Shown here one piece after another: positions 38,561 to 51,189 of a stretch of 64,000 nt of DNA (within the stretch, counting starts at the first letter, position 1; each line of letters begins with the position of its first letter). Origin of the DNA: Lepturacanthus savala (lineage: Eukaryota; Chordata; Actinopteri; Scombriformes; Trichiuridae); the NCBI GenBank assembly GCA_030544235.1, contig CM060474.1:4012398-4076397 (forward strand), read 5' to 3'. The translations under genes were made by a program, and so were the position numbers. The notes under the pieces are model-generated. The model saw only the letters and a program-made list of their open reading frames with translations. It was not told where the DNA came from and did no database searches.

Positions 38561-38727
38561 TTACACTTTTCTTTATTTTAAGGGCTCACGTCTGAGCCTT
38601 AATGAAGAAAAACAGCTCAGTTTAAAGGCAACATGAAGGTATCTGATTATCTAATTGATCACAGTGACTGGTGACGTGTTTACAGGCTGAGAAGAAGCAA
38701 GAAGTCAAACCAGGAGAGCAGCTGTGA

Positions 38728-38733
38728 TTTATT
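38728..38733 (-). terminator. Candidate samm50 polyadenylation signal
   Basis: AATAAA on the minus strand 1.4 kb beyond the stop codon, in non-repeat DNA. A second AATAAA lies at 38572-38577. Either would give a 1.4-1.6 kb 3' UTR. Unproven. Confidence 0.3.
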
Positions 38734-39694
38734 TGTGTACAGGACAACATAAAAAAGAAAAACGAGGACAGACGGTAAGAGCACTGGTGGTGGATGCTCC
38801 TCGGGGGTGGGGGTCAAACCACTGCTGTTTCTGTTTTTATATAGAAGTGCGGCTCAGAATCAGAGAGAAACGCTGACAGTTTCTCTAAATATTAAATATC
38901 AAGGTATCAGACGTGGTGACGTACTTCAGTCAACGTTCTTTTTCAGCTGCTCTTCTCTCAGCAGCTGGAGGAGGAGGGTTGGGTGGATGGATCAGTGCTT
39001 TGTTTCATGTCGGGAGTTGCAGCAGATGCCTGTTCGAGATCACTATTGATTGATGTTTGTCTGTCATTGATCATTTTAACCCAAACATGAATACTAATCT
39101 AAACCTAACTGTACTTGAACCACAGCGTTACACCTTCAAACAGGATTCGTGTAAATATGCAGGAATCAGAAACCGTGTCTGCAGCTCTGGAGACTGTCAG
39201 TGTTTCTCTCAGTCGAAGCTTCATCTACAAACACAAAACTGCTGCGTCCCTGATCCATTTCCTTCATCTTCCCCAAAACGTTTATGGATACAACCAATCA
39301 CAGCGAAGGGCTGTGTTGTATAGAAATAAACAGACGGTCAGAAGACAAACATCTGTCTCTCAGTGCAGATGTTTGTTCTGCCGATTGTTCAGGATAATTC
39401 TGTTTAACAAGAAACCAGATGTTTCCACATGTTCAGATCTCTCAGCTGTTTTGTGCGTCTGCAGTAGGTAGAGAGGAAATCCCGCCCCCACATCCAACGA
39501 GTGGGTTTTGTGCATTTAACTGTCAAACAATAAAAAGTACAACATGCCCAAAAATCTCTTTAACGTTCTGGGAAATCATCGACATTGTTTCACTGAAGGA
39601 AACAGCGATTATCACAGATGGCAAACTCTGCCTGAAATAAAGAGTTTCCAATTGTGACCAAAATCAGGAAGAAAAGTGTCTGACGGATTCACCA

Positions 39695-39878
39695 CACTGC
39701 AAAAATATCTTTACAAGTGGAAACATCTTGTTTTATTTTAATTACTTCAATATGGAGCAGAACTATCTAGAATCATCTGATTTCTTTGGCAGAACGTTTA
39801 ATTTTAATAAATAATTCTGCGCGATATTGGACTAAATACAAGATATGATCACATGATGAGATCAGATTTTTTGCAGTG
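39695..39878. mobile_element. CACTGCAAAA fold-back MITE, best-preserved copy
   Basis: 184 bp with intact ends CACTGCAAAAATATCTTTAC and ATCAGATTTTTTGCAGTG. The inner blocks AACATCTTGTTTTATTTTAA and GATATTGGACTAAATACAAG are inverted relatives. It lies in the probable samm50 3' UTR and serves as a reference for the family. Confidence 0.8.
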
Positions 39879-40095
39879 TAATGAAATTGAGTTCATCAGT
39901 CTGACCTCACTGTGGAGAAAGTGTGAGTCAGAGGAGGGTTTGTGGGGTCAGGCATGACTCCCAGGACAACTGTAGGACCCATGCTAGTGTTACAGCCTAC
40001 AACAAGTTACAGGTGACAACATGACAACATGGCCGCCGCCTTCACTCTTCGACATCTGACGACAGAGGAGACGACAGAGGAGACGACAGATGATG

Positions 40096-40384
40096 TCACA
40101 GGAAACGAATTCCAGCTCCGAACTGGACTCCATCACATATCCTGAGAAGGAGAGATGAGACAAGACGTTACATTTAACTCACTTTATGGAATCATAAGGT
40201 GTGGAGCACTAACACAAAACAACACTATTACAAACAGAAAAATGACCCACACAGCTGACATACTACAGCTGATATTTTAACAGATTGTCTTTGGTTCATC
40301 TGGCTGTAACAACATGAATGAAACAGATGGCAGGTTGATTACATTTTTAGAATCAGATCAAAAACTCAAATCTCTGGTTTCAAC

Positions 40385-40420
<36 letters not shown>

Positions 40421-43400
40421 TCCATCACAAACAAATTGGTTTGAGTTTGCAAACATGTGCTTTTCTTGACCTCAGTTTTATCAATATTAAGTTGAGTAGT
40501 GACATAGTAACAGTGATGGGGACGGGACACAGAATGTGACCCCGTCTTCCACAAGGTTGTTCCCCCCAAAATCTTTGCAAACACAATTAAATAAATTTGA
40601 ATTTTAGAGAATTGTTAAAAACACACATCACTAGTCCAGTTAAATGTAAAGCGATGCGTTTAATTGTTGAAAAAGTATGCCCCCCCCATTCCTCAGAGTG
40701 GTTTGGTCCAGATGCAGTTTTCCAGTGGGTGGGGCCAGTGACTAACAGCTAATTTTGACAGTCAGCTAGTAGCTAGCTACAGGAAGAAACCAATCAAACT
40801 AATCTGTAGAAGCCAATAAGTCATTTATCACAGCACTGGTTCAACATTTGTCCCAAAACAGCCTCTTTTTTAACTGTCTGCTGGTTTAGATCAGACCTAA
40901 TGATGAGGTCTAACGATGGAAGTTAGGGTACCAGTGACCAAATAAAAATTAGGATTAAGATTTTGGCTTTACTCATGTTTTTAAACACACTGTTATTATA
41001 TTAAACACAACTGTACTATAACCAAACTTCACCATTAATGCCAACAAATTATGATTAAAAAATTGAACAACTTAAAACCAGGTTCAATTGTTGATCCACA
41101 CTGAGCTGTACCCGAGTCTCTGCCAGTACTATCAGATAATCAAGAGTTTATCAAGTCTACTCGGTGTTGGAATAATTGAACCAAACGCAAGACATCATCA
41201 CTTGTTTATTTGCTTCATTTTTTTCAGCGTGGTTGTCCTACCTGTCCCCGCTCTGGACTCCCATCGGGACGCAGTAGTTCAGTTCCAGTCGTGCGATGTT
41301 TCCCAGACGCAGCACGATGCCGGCGCCGTACGACCAGCGGATACACTCAGCCAGCTTCTGGAGGTGGGCCCGCGGGCCCTCACCTGCACACACACACGCA
41401 CACACACGCACACACACACACAGTTAGAGCCTTGTTTCCTAACACAGGCTCTGATTGGCTGTAGCAGCAGGTGCTATATCTTCAGTCTCACCGTAATTGA
41501 GGTTGCACAGGTTGCCTGCGTTGAGGAAGAAGTGTGTCCTGAACAGGTCTCCAAAGCCGCCTTTCCCTGGTCTGAAGGGCAGTGGTGTATAAAGGTGAAG
41601 TCCACCTGCCCAGTACGCCTCACCTCCCAGATAGTCACCTGGTAGAGAGACACATATATATATATAAATATCGATTTTGTAATAATTTTGATTTTTGTTT
41701 TAAATTCAAGATCAAAGAAATAAGTTCAGTACTTTTGTCTCCAATCCTGAAACACACAGTCTTGAATGTGATGTGTGAACCAGCATTCACTAATGATAAT
41801 AGTTAGCTGGCAGCATGTTAATTTCAGTATTTCCATTATTGTTTGTGGGCTGAGTAGTATTCATTGGACTTATTGAACAAGGAAAATATGTTAGACTGTT
41901 TTTATGAAGCTGGTTAGAGACAATGAACAAAAATGAAAGAAAATCAAACTATTTATATAGGTTTATATATTTTATTTATTGCCTATGTAATGCCAATGCA
42001 GCTGTGGGTCTCTATTAATTCTCTATAAATAATATTGCAGGTCTAATTGTAAATGTAAGCCTGAAATTCAAATTCAATATTTAATTTGCTGAAGGAAAAA
42101 TATAGTGAATCAGTCATTTTCTACACCTGCTTACACCTCACTAGGATCACATGGTCTGCTGGAGCCAATCCCAGCACATTACAGGTAAGAGGCACTGATG
42201 CACCTCAGAAAAAAGATTGACTAAAACAAGATATTTTCACTTGTAAACATTTCATTTTTTGCAGTGTGGAGCCAAACATATTTTCTTTAGAGTATGATAT
42301 CAGCCACTTGGATTTCTACCTTCACTCTGGGGCCCGATGCTGTACATCCCAAAACCTCGTACACTGGTGGGGCCTCCGAGGTAAAACCTGCACAAAACAC
42401 ACCAGGTGTCACTGAATCATCCAATCAGAGAGCAGCTTCACCACCTCAACTGACTGACAGCTGCCATTATGCAGACAGTTACTATTTATAATAAGGAGGT
42501 CCTAGCCGTTTCGGCCTGTATGCAGAAACTGAACCATCAGGACTTCTGTGAGGTTGTGATGCCACAACTATACAGCTGCTGCCATGCACATTTCATTCAG
42601 TATTGAATCTGTCAATGGATGTTGTGTGTAATCAGCAGTTAGAGGACGAACCTGTCAGCGATGCAGGACGTTTGTCCTCCGATGGGACAGAGCATGCCAC
42701 CCCACAGAGAAGCAGACAGGACCTGAGAGGACACAACATGTCGCCTTTAACACTGAGAAGGCGTTCAGAGAAAGAAACACAAGTGTTGAGTGCAGCTCTG
42801 TCTCCTCCTGCTGTTCAGCAGCTGGAACAGCACAGCAGTCTCACCGAGTCCCAGAAGAGACGTCTGTTCAGCTGCAGCTCAAAGTCCTCCTTCAAGAAGC
42901 TGGCGTCTCCTCCTGTGTATCCAGCCAGCTCCTGCAGAGCAAACACACGCCTCAGTATCATGGATGTGTCATACAAATGCTTTATTATCACATGTATCCG
43001 CGCACGCACGCACGCACGCACGCACAGTTGACACAACTGTGTCAAAATTACTCCCACTCCTGTTTTTTTTTTTTTTAATTAATAAGTTAGTCATCACAAA
43101 AGGTGATGGATTTTGTGTTCTTTGTAGATTATGTTTTTCATGCAGTTTCAATTAATTGAATATTTGGTTATTAACAGGACTGTAGTGGATTAAAGGATTT
43201 ATGAAAAAAATAAAATCAAATATTAATAATTAATTAAGTAAATAATATACTTTCAACAGCATTTGAAATATGTGCCTTCTATATATACACATTAGGTGGG
43301 AGTGTAACAATTCTAATATCTAGTTCAAGGGTTGGACATTCCTGTGTATTCAATATATAAACCATGAGCTGCACAACATTAATAATAAATAACAACAACA

Positions 43401-46400
43401 TTTACTCACAGTAAGCGACCGTATATCGGGGTACGCCACAACAGTTATCTCAGGGTTTTAAGTCTCTGACTGCAGTTGTTGATTTTTATGTCTAACTAGG
43501 GTGTACTCTTAAAAATAAAAATAACTCACTCTTAGTCAAGTTAATCCATGTAAACCCACTGTTGTAGTAGAAACTGTGTGCTGTGTTAGCATCGTTTTTT
43601 TACTTTAAGCTATGCAGGTGCAAGATATCACGAACCCCGTAGCTCTAGACAGGTGCCTTTTTAATGGTCCATTTACCACAATTTGACCAAAAACTGAAAA
43701 TTAAAAGCAGCAGGGATCAGAGCCTTGGATATGTCAAAGAGTAACAACAAAATTGATGATTGCATTAGTTCCAGATACTCCCTTTGGACACCTTCATGGC
43801 CAAAACTGCTTCATTGACTTTCATTATAACCACATTTTTGGTCCCACCAATGTCAGCATTTCATTCTGAAGTAAAGTAGTAATATTTTAGATTTCTATTT
43901 TTGCCTGTTAAAATAATGAGCAATGTGACTATGAGGAGGCGCCAAGAGGTGTGTGTCTCCCGACTTACGTATGTGTCTTGTATTAACAAGTCAAAAAACT
44001 ACAAGACTACAAAACTGGATGCATCAGTCCTTTTGGTTGTTCAAACCCATCATCTGGAAATGGGTTTATTGCCTGTTTTTTTTCTTTCGCTTCAGTGTTT
44101 GCAATAAAAGCCTTTGCTCTTTCCTTCACTCCATCCTGGTACAACAACGAAAGAAAATAACAGGCAAAAAAAAGCCTGTATGTGTTATTTAAGGGGATAG
44201 ACATTTTTGTCTGTTTTTTGTGTTTTCTGCCAGGCTTTCTATTATTTTTTTGCCTGGCGCTAGTTGCTACTGTAAAGAGGAAGCAAGGATTCGGCGGAGT
44301 AACACATTCCCTCTATGCCGAACTTCGAATGCACAAGGTCTGCATCGAGTTGATGGCGTAATTACATACGTACAAGTATAATCTAGGCCTCAGTATTATG
44401 TATGTGTCACACACACCTCAGTGTCATGTATGTGTCATGTAGTACCTGGTTGAGCCGCAGTAAGGCACCTCTGCTGGGGAAGATAGCAGAATTCCTGGAA
44501 TCTACAGATACGGTGTGCTGCAAACCAACAAAAACATTTCTGGATTACTTACTAACACACCCATGCAGACACACACACCCATGCAGACACACACACCCAT
44601 GCAGACACACACACCCAAGCAGACCCACACACACACACGCACACACACACACACACACGCAGACACAGTGGTTTTACAGGTACCGAGAGTGCAGATTTCA
44701 GCGAGTGCCCGCTCTCCTCTCTCACGGCAAAGGAAGCGCTGCGAGCCAGGCAGCTCAGCTCCCTCCACACACCCTCCCACTTCAGGGTGTGGTTGGTCAC
44801 CCCGAGAGGAAACTGCAGGACATGAAACACATACACATGTTAGACACTGTTATCATGTTCCTCTATGATCTTACTGCTGCTGCTGCGACAGCAAACACAA
44901 AGTCTTACGTTGAGCTCTGCAGATAGACCTCTGTCTGTCTCCTTCAGGGAGCTCCATGGAAACTGACCCGTCACTTTGTACATGTTGAGGGTAAGGCTGA
45001 AACATAGGGAAATCAATCAATCAATCAATCAATCATGAAACCTGCAGGTGGAAATAGCTTGCTTTTGGTACAATTAGTCCAATACTATGAGATGAAAAGA
45101 AACAAGAAACAAAAAAACATTATGATAATTTGAAAAATTTAAACTGGTTTGAAGAAAACCAGATTAAAATGTTCTAAATCAAGAAAAAAAAAACAGAAAT
45201 AAGGAAAATGATCTGCTTTTAGAATAAGATAGATAAACATCTGATTGAGGAGCAGCAGTGTGGTTTTGGTCCTGGTCGTGGAACTGTGGACCAGCTCTAT
45301 ACTCTTAGCAGGGTCCTGGAGGGAGTTCACCCAACCAGTCTACATGTGCTCTGTGGAGGTGGAGAAGGCATTGGACCGTGTCCCTCAGGGAGTCCTGTGG
45401 GGGGTGCTCCGGGAGTATGGGGTTCCAGACCCATTGACATGGGCTATCCGGTCCCTGTATGCTCGGTGCCAGAGCTCGGTCCACATTACCAGTAATAAGT
45501 CGGACTTGTTTCCAGTGGGGGTTGGACTCTGTCAGGGCTGCACTTTGTCACTGATTCTGTTGACAACTTTTATGGACAGAATTTCTAGGTGCAGCCAGAG
45601 TGTTGGGGGCTGTGGTTCAGTGGCCTCAGGATTGGGTCGCTGCTATTTGTGGACGATCTGGTCCCACTGCATCAGACCATGACCTTCAGCTCTTGCTGGA
45701 GTGGTTCGCAGCAGAGTGTGAAGCTGCTGGGATGAGGATCAGCACCTCCACATCTGAGGTCATGGTTCTCAGCTGAAAAAGGGTGGAGTGCTGACTCTGG
45801 GTCGGGGATGAGATCCTGCCTGGTGGTGGAGTTCAAGTATCTCGGGGTCTTGTTCATGAGTGAGGAAAGGATGGAGTGGGAGATTGACCGGTGGACCAGT
45901 GCAGCGTCTGCAGTGATGTGGGCCCTGCATTGGTCCGTCGTGGTGAAGAAGGAGCTGAGCTGAAAGGTGAAATACAAGCGGCTGAGCGAGTTTCCTTCCC
46001 AGGGTGGCTGGGCTCTCCCTTAGAGATAGGGTGAGAAGCTCAGTCATCTGTGAGGAGCTCAGAGTAGAACTGCTGCTCCTCCACATCAAGAGGAGCCAGA
46101 TGAGGGGGCTCGGGCATCTAGGGAGGAGCCTCCCAGACACCTCCCTGGTGAGGTCTTCTGGGCATGTCCCTCGAGGAAGTGGCTGCAGGGAAGACTCTGG
46201 AAACTTTGGAGAGACTATGTCTCAGCTGTCCTGGGAACATCTTGGGGTTCCCCTGGAGGAGCTGGATGAAGTAGCTGATTAGAGGGAAGTCTGAGCTTCC
46301 CGATTGAAACTGCTGCTCCTACGACCCAACTTTGGATAAAGCAGAAGAAGATGAGTAGGAGTAGAATAAGATAATTCTACCATTGGACTAATTTTACCAA

Positions 46401-47503
46401 AAACAAGACGTCTTTTGCACTGATCAGAAAACATGGACGGGCTCCTGTGTGGCAGCTGACATTAGACCCGGGTCGGTTCCGTTCTTACTTGCGTTCGAAG
46501 TGTCCAGGCTGCGGCTTGAAGAAGGACAAACCGTACGAAGTCTCCTTGGTCCCGTAGGAGAACTGGAAGGTGAGTTTCTCTGCTCGGCCCAGCATGTTGG
46601 GCAGCTTCACCCCCAGCACCTGTCACACAGGAAACATGCAGACAAGAAGCCTAATCGGTCAGTGAAGGAAAAATATAACTTCTGGAGGAAAACAATAAAA
46701 CGTACGATGTAAGGTATATTGGTTGCTATGGTGAAAGTCCAGCTCCGGCTATGACTTTTTTTTTGACTGATTTCCAAATGGTTTGGTTCAGAATGATTAA
46801 ATATTTTGAAATTTGCAGCTTTTAATTTTATTGTCATTGCAATGAAGAAGATACAGGATGTCACAGTGCAAATATAATGGGTATAAACATTCATTTATTC
46901 CTCTATCGATCAAAATGCTAAATGAATCATAGGGAATACTCTATACACATGTTCAATGTCTTGTGATTGCACTTTTGTCCATGTGAATATGTATATGTAG
47001 ATGCGCTCCTGTCTCCAAGACAAATTTCTTCTAAGGAAGTCAAATAAAGATTGAACCTTGAAAGATTGTCATGTGACCTCAAAGTGCATGTCTTGCCTGC
47101 TTTTCACAACTTGCTGTAAAAACATGTTTTCTATCAAAACTGTTTTAAATAATGAAGATAAAGAAGTTGTTGCCACTTGGCAACACTATGCAATAGATGG
47201 TTAATGATGTTTATAACAAACCAAGTATTTTGAAATGGGTTGAAAATTAGTAAATTAAGGTTATTTTAATAGTTTATCCACCATAGGCCTAATACTCTTA
47301 AGGTCTGTTGGTTGCTAAGGCGCGTGTGTGTGTGTGCGCTGGTCTCACCATGCTTCCTTCATTATTGCCGACCATGGTGTTGTAACTTCCTGTCAGACGC
47401 TTTATCTCTGTCACCTCAAAGGTCACGTCCAGACCGTTGGGAAGTGCATCTTTACCTGAGGAGAGGAAACACTCACCTGTAAGTCGCTGTCAGACATACA
47501 CTG

Positions 47504-47536
<33 letters not shown>

Positions 47537-48882
47537 ATGAGACCTTCAGACGTGTCGATGAGCACTTCCACCTCTTTAAAGATACCCAAGCGGAGCAGCT
47601 TCTGTCGGGCTACATGAGCTTTTCTCATCACCTGTGAACACCAGTGATTAAACTTAGTGAACCAACATGAACTGAATCACAACAAAGTCATTATCAGCCT
47701 CAGTGGTTCATGTTCTGTGCTGATCACTGATTAAATCTGATCAGGAGGAAAAAAATCTTGTTTTTGGTACAATTAGACCAACATTCTGTAGAATTATCTT
47801 CATTTCATTAGCAGATCATTTTGCTTAATTCATGTTTTTCTCTTCATTTTAGTCATTTTTTTGGTTGTGTAGTAAATACGAACATCGATGAGGTTCTTGG
47901 CGTGGAAAACATCAGAGATCTCATAGCCCAGCAGATCCTCCTTGGTCCTGCCCAGGCCCTGGATGTTCACATGCTGGACGATCACCTGCAGCCAAACACA
48001 CCACGATGTCATGACGTCACCTTCTCCTCTTCCTCACAGCTGATTCGATTAGCAACTAAAGTAAAAACTATAGTAGCTAGAGGGTTTATTTAATCTGCAG
48101 CTGGAAGCTACACAACTCACGTCTTTGTTTTCCAGGATCTCCTGCTTGGCCTCGTGCTCCTGCTGCGGAGGATCCACAAAGTCGTCTGGGTTGACGCCTA
48201 GATCCCGGCCGTGCATCGGAAGTGGATCCAGACTCTGAAGAGAGGACAAAGACGACAATGTAACTCAGGTGAGCATCCATCCATCCTTCCATTAGCATAT
48301 TACAGCCTGTATAGTAGGATTTACAGTAATTAAAACATGTGTCAAACCCAAGGCCCGGGGGCCAAATCTGGGCCGCCACCTCATTTTCTGTGGCCCCTCA
48401 AGAGCTTCACAGACTTGTGTGATTTATTGAGAGATGAGAAAGTGAATATATGTTTGAACTTAACGGAGACACGTTGGTCACGTTGTCTTTGTACAACTTC
48501 ATTAACTCTATTTTCTCCATTCCAAGTTTCCATTTTTCCCTATTTTCCTTTGTTGAAGTACAGCTGTCATTACTTTCTTGAACTTTCTATTCTTTAATAT
48601 TTAGCATAGCAACACAAAACCATAGATTCCAATCTTTGAAACATCCATTAAATGAATAAAAAAAAAATAGATAATTTTTAGATATCTAGATATCTATGAT
48701 GATTTTCAATGTGTTGCTGTAGTATTTTTAATAATTAGATGCTAACAATATAACAAATAATATTTCTGCATCAGCATATTTTTAAATTACGTTAAAAATC
48801 TTAGCAAATTGTCACCAGTACTATTATGAGTGGAGAGGCAATTATCTAATATAATAACATATATAATAATAATAATACGTAG

Positions 48883-48957
<75 letters not shown>

Positions 48958-49303
48958 AGACCATAACACACTGATGTGGCCCGGGATTAAATTGAGTTTG
49001 ACACCTGAATTAAAGCCTCGTGGATCACTCTCACAGCTGTTCATTAAATAACTGATACGTGTAAAAACAGCTGGAAACGGCGAGTGTGTCCCAACATGAA
49101 TGTGTGACAACATGTAAGTGACGTATTGAGTCACTGTGGCAGATATAGTTAGTATTAGTATTATTAGCTAGTATTATGGTTTGTGTCCTCTGCTGTGACA
49201 GACAGAAAGAACATGGAGTACAGCAGCTGTATGAGGTCATGCCAACAAACAAAAGCAGTTGAGAGGAAGAAAGCGGCTCTACCTTCGCATGGACGGTCCC
49301 CAT
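40096..49303 (-). CDS. samm50: Sam50 outer-membrane beta-barrel assembly protein, 15 coding exons
   Basis: Core channel of the SAM complex, which folds beta-barrel proteins into the mitochondrial outer membrane; it also contacts MICOS at cristae. Exons 5' to 3': 49303-49283, 48234-48121, 47985-47884, 47631-47544, 47455-47349, 46619-46489, 44996-44909, 44812-44684, 44517-44446, 42931-42845, 42722-42652, 42387-42320, 41638-41492, 41383-41242, 40141-40096. They join in frame to 1413 nt (470 residues; human is 469). It starts MGTVHAK and ends QFGAGIRFL, as Sam50 does. A POTRA domain ([20 protein letters not shown], residues about 45-125) precedes the Omp85 barrel, which includes [13 protein letters not shown] and [15 protein letters not shown]. 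No N-terminal presequence is seen, as expected for an outer-membrane protein. Exon 3 has a poor donor (GTTCGT). Confidence 0.95.
40388..40416. repeat. Poly-T tract
   Basis: 29 consecutive T at the 5' side of samm50 exon 15 (transcript poly-A, intron-free flank 250 bp downstream of exon 14 side). It may be a retroelement tail, but no body was recognised. Confidence 0.6.
42111..42209 (-). mobile_element. Truncated SINE fragment joined to MITE end
   Basis: The tail half of the SINE family (ATCAGTCATTTTCTACACCT...CAGCACATTACAGGTAAGAG) fused directly to the right end of a CACTGCAAAA MITE (42220-42267, ending TTTTTTGCAGTG). It lies in samm50 intron 12. Confidence 0.6.
44560..44668. repeat. 14-bp minisatellite plus CA microsatellite
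   Basis: Four units of CACACCCATGCAGA followed by (CA)n, ending 16 bp from the donor edge of samm50 exon 8 (44684). Confidence 0.9.
45040..46436. mobile_element. CACTGCAAAA MITE copy split by a LINE insertion
   Basis: The left part (45050-45231) has GGTACAATTAGTCCAATACT. The right part (46362-46436) has CCATTGGACTAATTTTACCA and AAAACAAGACGTC. Together they form one element interrupted by the 1.13-kb LINE. It lies in samm50 intron 6. Confidence 0.65.
45232..46361 (+). pseudogene. 5'-truncated non-LTR retrotransposon with 12-bp target-site duplication
   Basis: Flanked by identical TAGAATAAGATA at 45220-45231 and 46362-46373. The plus strand reads RT thumb/palm pieces such as [40 protein letters not shown] (QGCPLSP-like), an LWTIWS-like remnant of the FADD block, [13 protein letters not shown] sequence, and the C-terminal [20 protein letters not shown]. 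Stops and frameshifts abound. This is a standard dead-on-arrival LINE copy. The clade is not assigned. Confidence 0.8.
47190..47290 (+). repeat. Dispersed repeat shared with 52655-52735
   Basis: The block ATGGGTTGAAAATTAGTAAA, TTATTTTAATAGTTTATCCA recurs near 52680-52732 with a few changes. Class unknown. It lies in samm50 intron 5. Confidence 0.5.
47742..47870. mobile_element. CACTGCAAAA MITE left half beside samm50 exon 3
   Basis: AATCTTGTTTTTGGTACAAT, TTAGACCAACATTCTG and CATTAGCAGATCATTTTGCT match the left arm of the family. It ends within about 15-25 bp of the exon 3 splice donor (exon edge 47884). Confidence 0.6.
48336..49007. mobile_element. hAT-like non-autonomous element, 672 bp
   Basis: Ends CATGTGTCAAACCCAAGGCC and, reading inward from 49007, CAGGTGTCAAACTCAA. 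The 8-bp flanks AATTAAAA (48328-48335) and AATTAAAG (49008-49015) match at 7 of 8, as expected for a hAT target duplication. It contains an (AT)n tract (48885-48954) and no transposase. It lies in samm50 intron 1. Confidence 0.75.
48885..48954. repeat. AT microsatellite
   Basis: About 35 AT units within the hAT-like element. Confidence 0.95.
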
Positions 49304-49500
49304 GTTTCTTTATGTTCTCCACCGGCTCCTGAAGGCCTCTTCGGTCCGGTTCCCGCTGCTCTGAGGAGACGAGAAGACGGAGCAAACACGGAATGAAGGC
49401 GGCTACTTGCTCCGGCACCAAACCCCCTTCAAGGGAGCCGCCATGACACTCTGTCTACGATGTCCCGTGCTGCGTTCGGAGTGCTGCTCGTAATGAAGGT
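49304..49500 (-). promoter_or_regulatory. samm50 promoter, possibly bidirectional
   Basis: CpG-containing sequence without TATA immediately upstream of the samm50 start. On the opposite strand, an ATG at 49460 opens 13 codons ending exactly at ATGAAG/GTGAGT (donor at 49499), so a divergent transcript could start here. This is inferred from sequence only. Confidence 0.4.
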
Positions 49501-50005
49501 GAGTTCAGCTTCAAGTCAAACGTAAGTCGTATCAAGTGGATATCTGCGACATTTAAAAGAATGAAAGTTAATAAACTCTAACATAAAAAAGTAAATTATG
49601 ATCAAAATATAAAGTTGCGACGTTAAAATAACAAAACTACAACAGAAAATATCAAATTATGATGAAAACATTGTGACATAAAATTACAAACTTATAAAAT
49701 TTAAAAATATGTGTGCATTTGTTTATTAGTTATTAGTGTATCAGTATGCTATTTTATATTTTAATGTGAAAGCTTCTTACATCACCTGCTAGGATTGTTT
49801 TTCACCTGCTAGAAATGCCCAAAGACTTCCTGTTCCTGAAGGCAGCGCGGTGTCTTCTCTCCTGTGATTGGCTGGAACAAAAGAACAGCGTTGAAGTGGC
49901 GAACCAGCAACCAGCTTTCTCCAGCAGATGGCGACGTTTGTCCAGGGGGTGAACAGGGCTATAGATATAAACCATGGAAGTATTATAAAACCTATATTAT
50001 AAAAA

Positions 50006-50144
<139 letters not shown>

Positions 50145-51189
50145 ATTATACATCCATGATATAAACACGTAGATGCCGCCTACTGACTTGTCAGACACGT
50201 CAACGCGGCGGCCATCTTGGGCAGGGGTTGGTCAGACAAGGACGACACACCTGTTTCTAATTATCAACTCGTTATCAAGTAGCTGAAACCTTTTACCTAT
50301 GGATGTTCTAAAGAAATAAACGCAGAAACCAAGAAACAAGGGATAACATTTCACAAGTGAGAGGTTGTATCATATTATTTAACTGTAATGAACGTGTTGA
50401 ATTTGATGAAAGGTACCTCTTAAAGCTAACATAAATAAAACGAACGTTACATTAGCTTATTAACAGTTACTAGCTTATGTCAGGACAAGAAAACAAAAGA
50501 TGTTTTTGTCAGTAAATGATGAAAGTGACATTTGGCAACCAGCCACTGTATGTTATTGTGCTAAGTAGGTCATGTTATTCCTAAATTATTTATTAAATCA
50601 GTTTTATGCCACTAACTTTAACAATAACTATTGGCATAAATTATGTACCTTAACTGTAGCTAACGTACATGAGCATGGAGAACTGAGCGTTGTCAGGATT
50701 AAATTGTTTTGTGTAGGTTTCCAAAAGATAAACTGAAGAGCAGTTATTAATAAATAAGTAGCAGTTAATAAGTTATTATTATTATCATTATATTTAGCAT
50801 TTAAAGATTTTTCCTTCAAATTTGAAGTGCGTTATGTGTAAAATCTATTATTAATATTATTATCATCATATCGTGTTGACCCATATATTCATCCTTTAAC
50901 TTTTTATATAATAATAATAATAATAATATATTATTATCAATACATTTATAGTTAAATAGATTAGTTGCTGATATTTTTATTATTGTTATCATTATATATC
51001 ATTCTGTTTTAGATTGCAAAAAATAGCAGGTTAAGTTGTTGCTTCTTATTTTGGAATGAAAAACATTTTTAATTTGAACTGTATATATGTTTTTAATTTA
51101 ACTAATCTAGACACGACTTGCCTAAAATAACAGCTGACACATTGTTTCAATGGACAGCAGCGTCAGAGGCAGCATCTACATGTTTATAT

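Noticed and set aside
38807..39640. Overlapping plus-strand frames of 73-118 codons
   Set aside because: They lie in the probable samm50 3' UTR on the opposite strand, with no domain similarity and no splice support.
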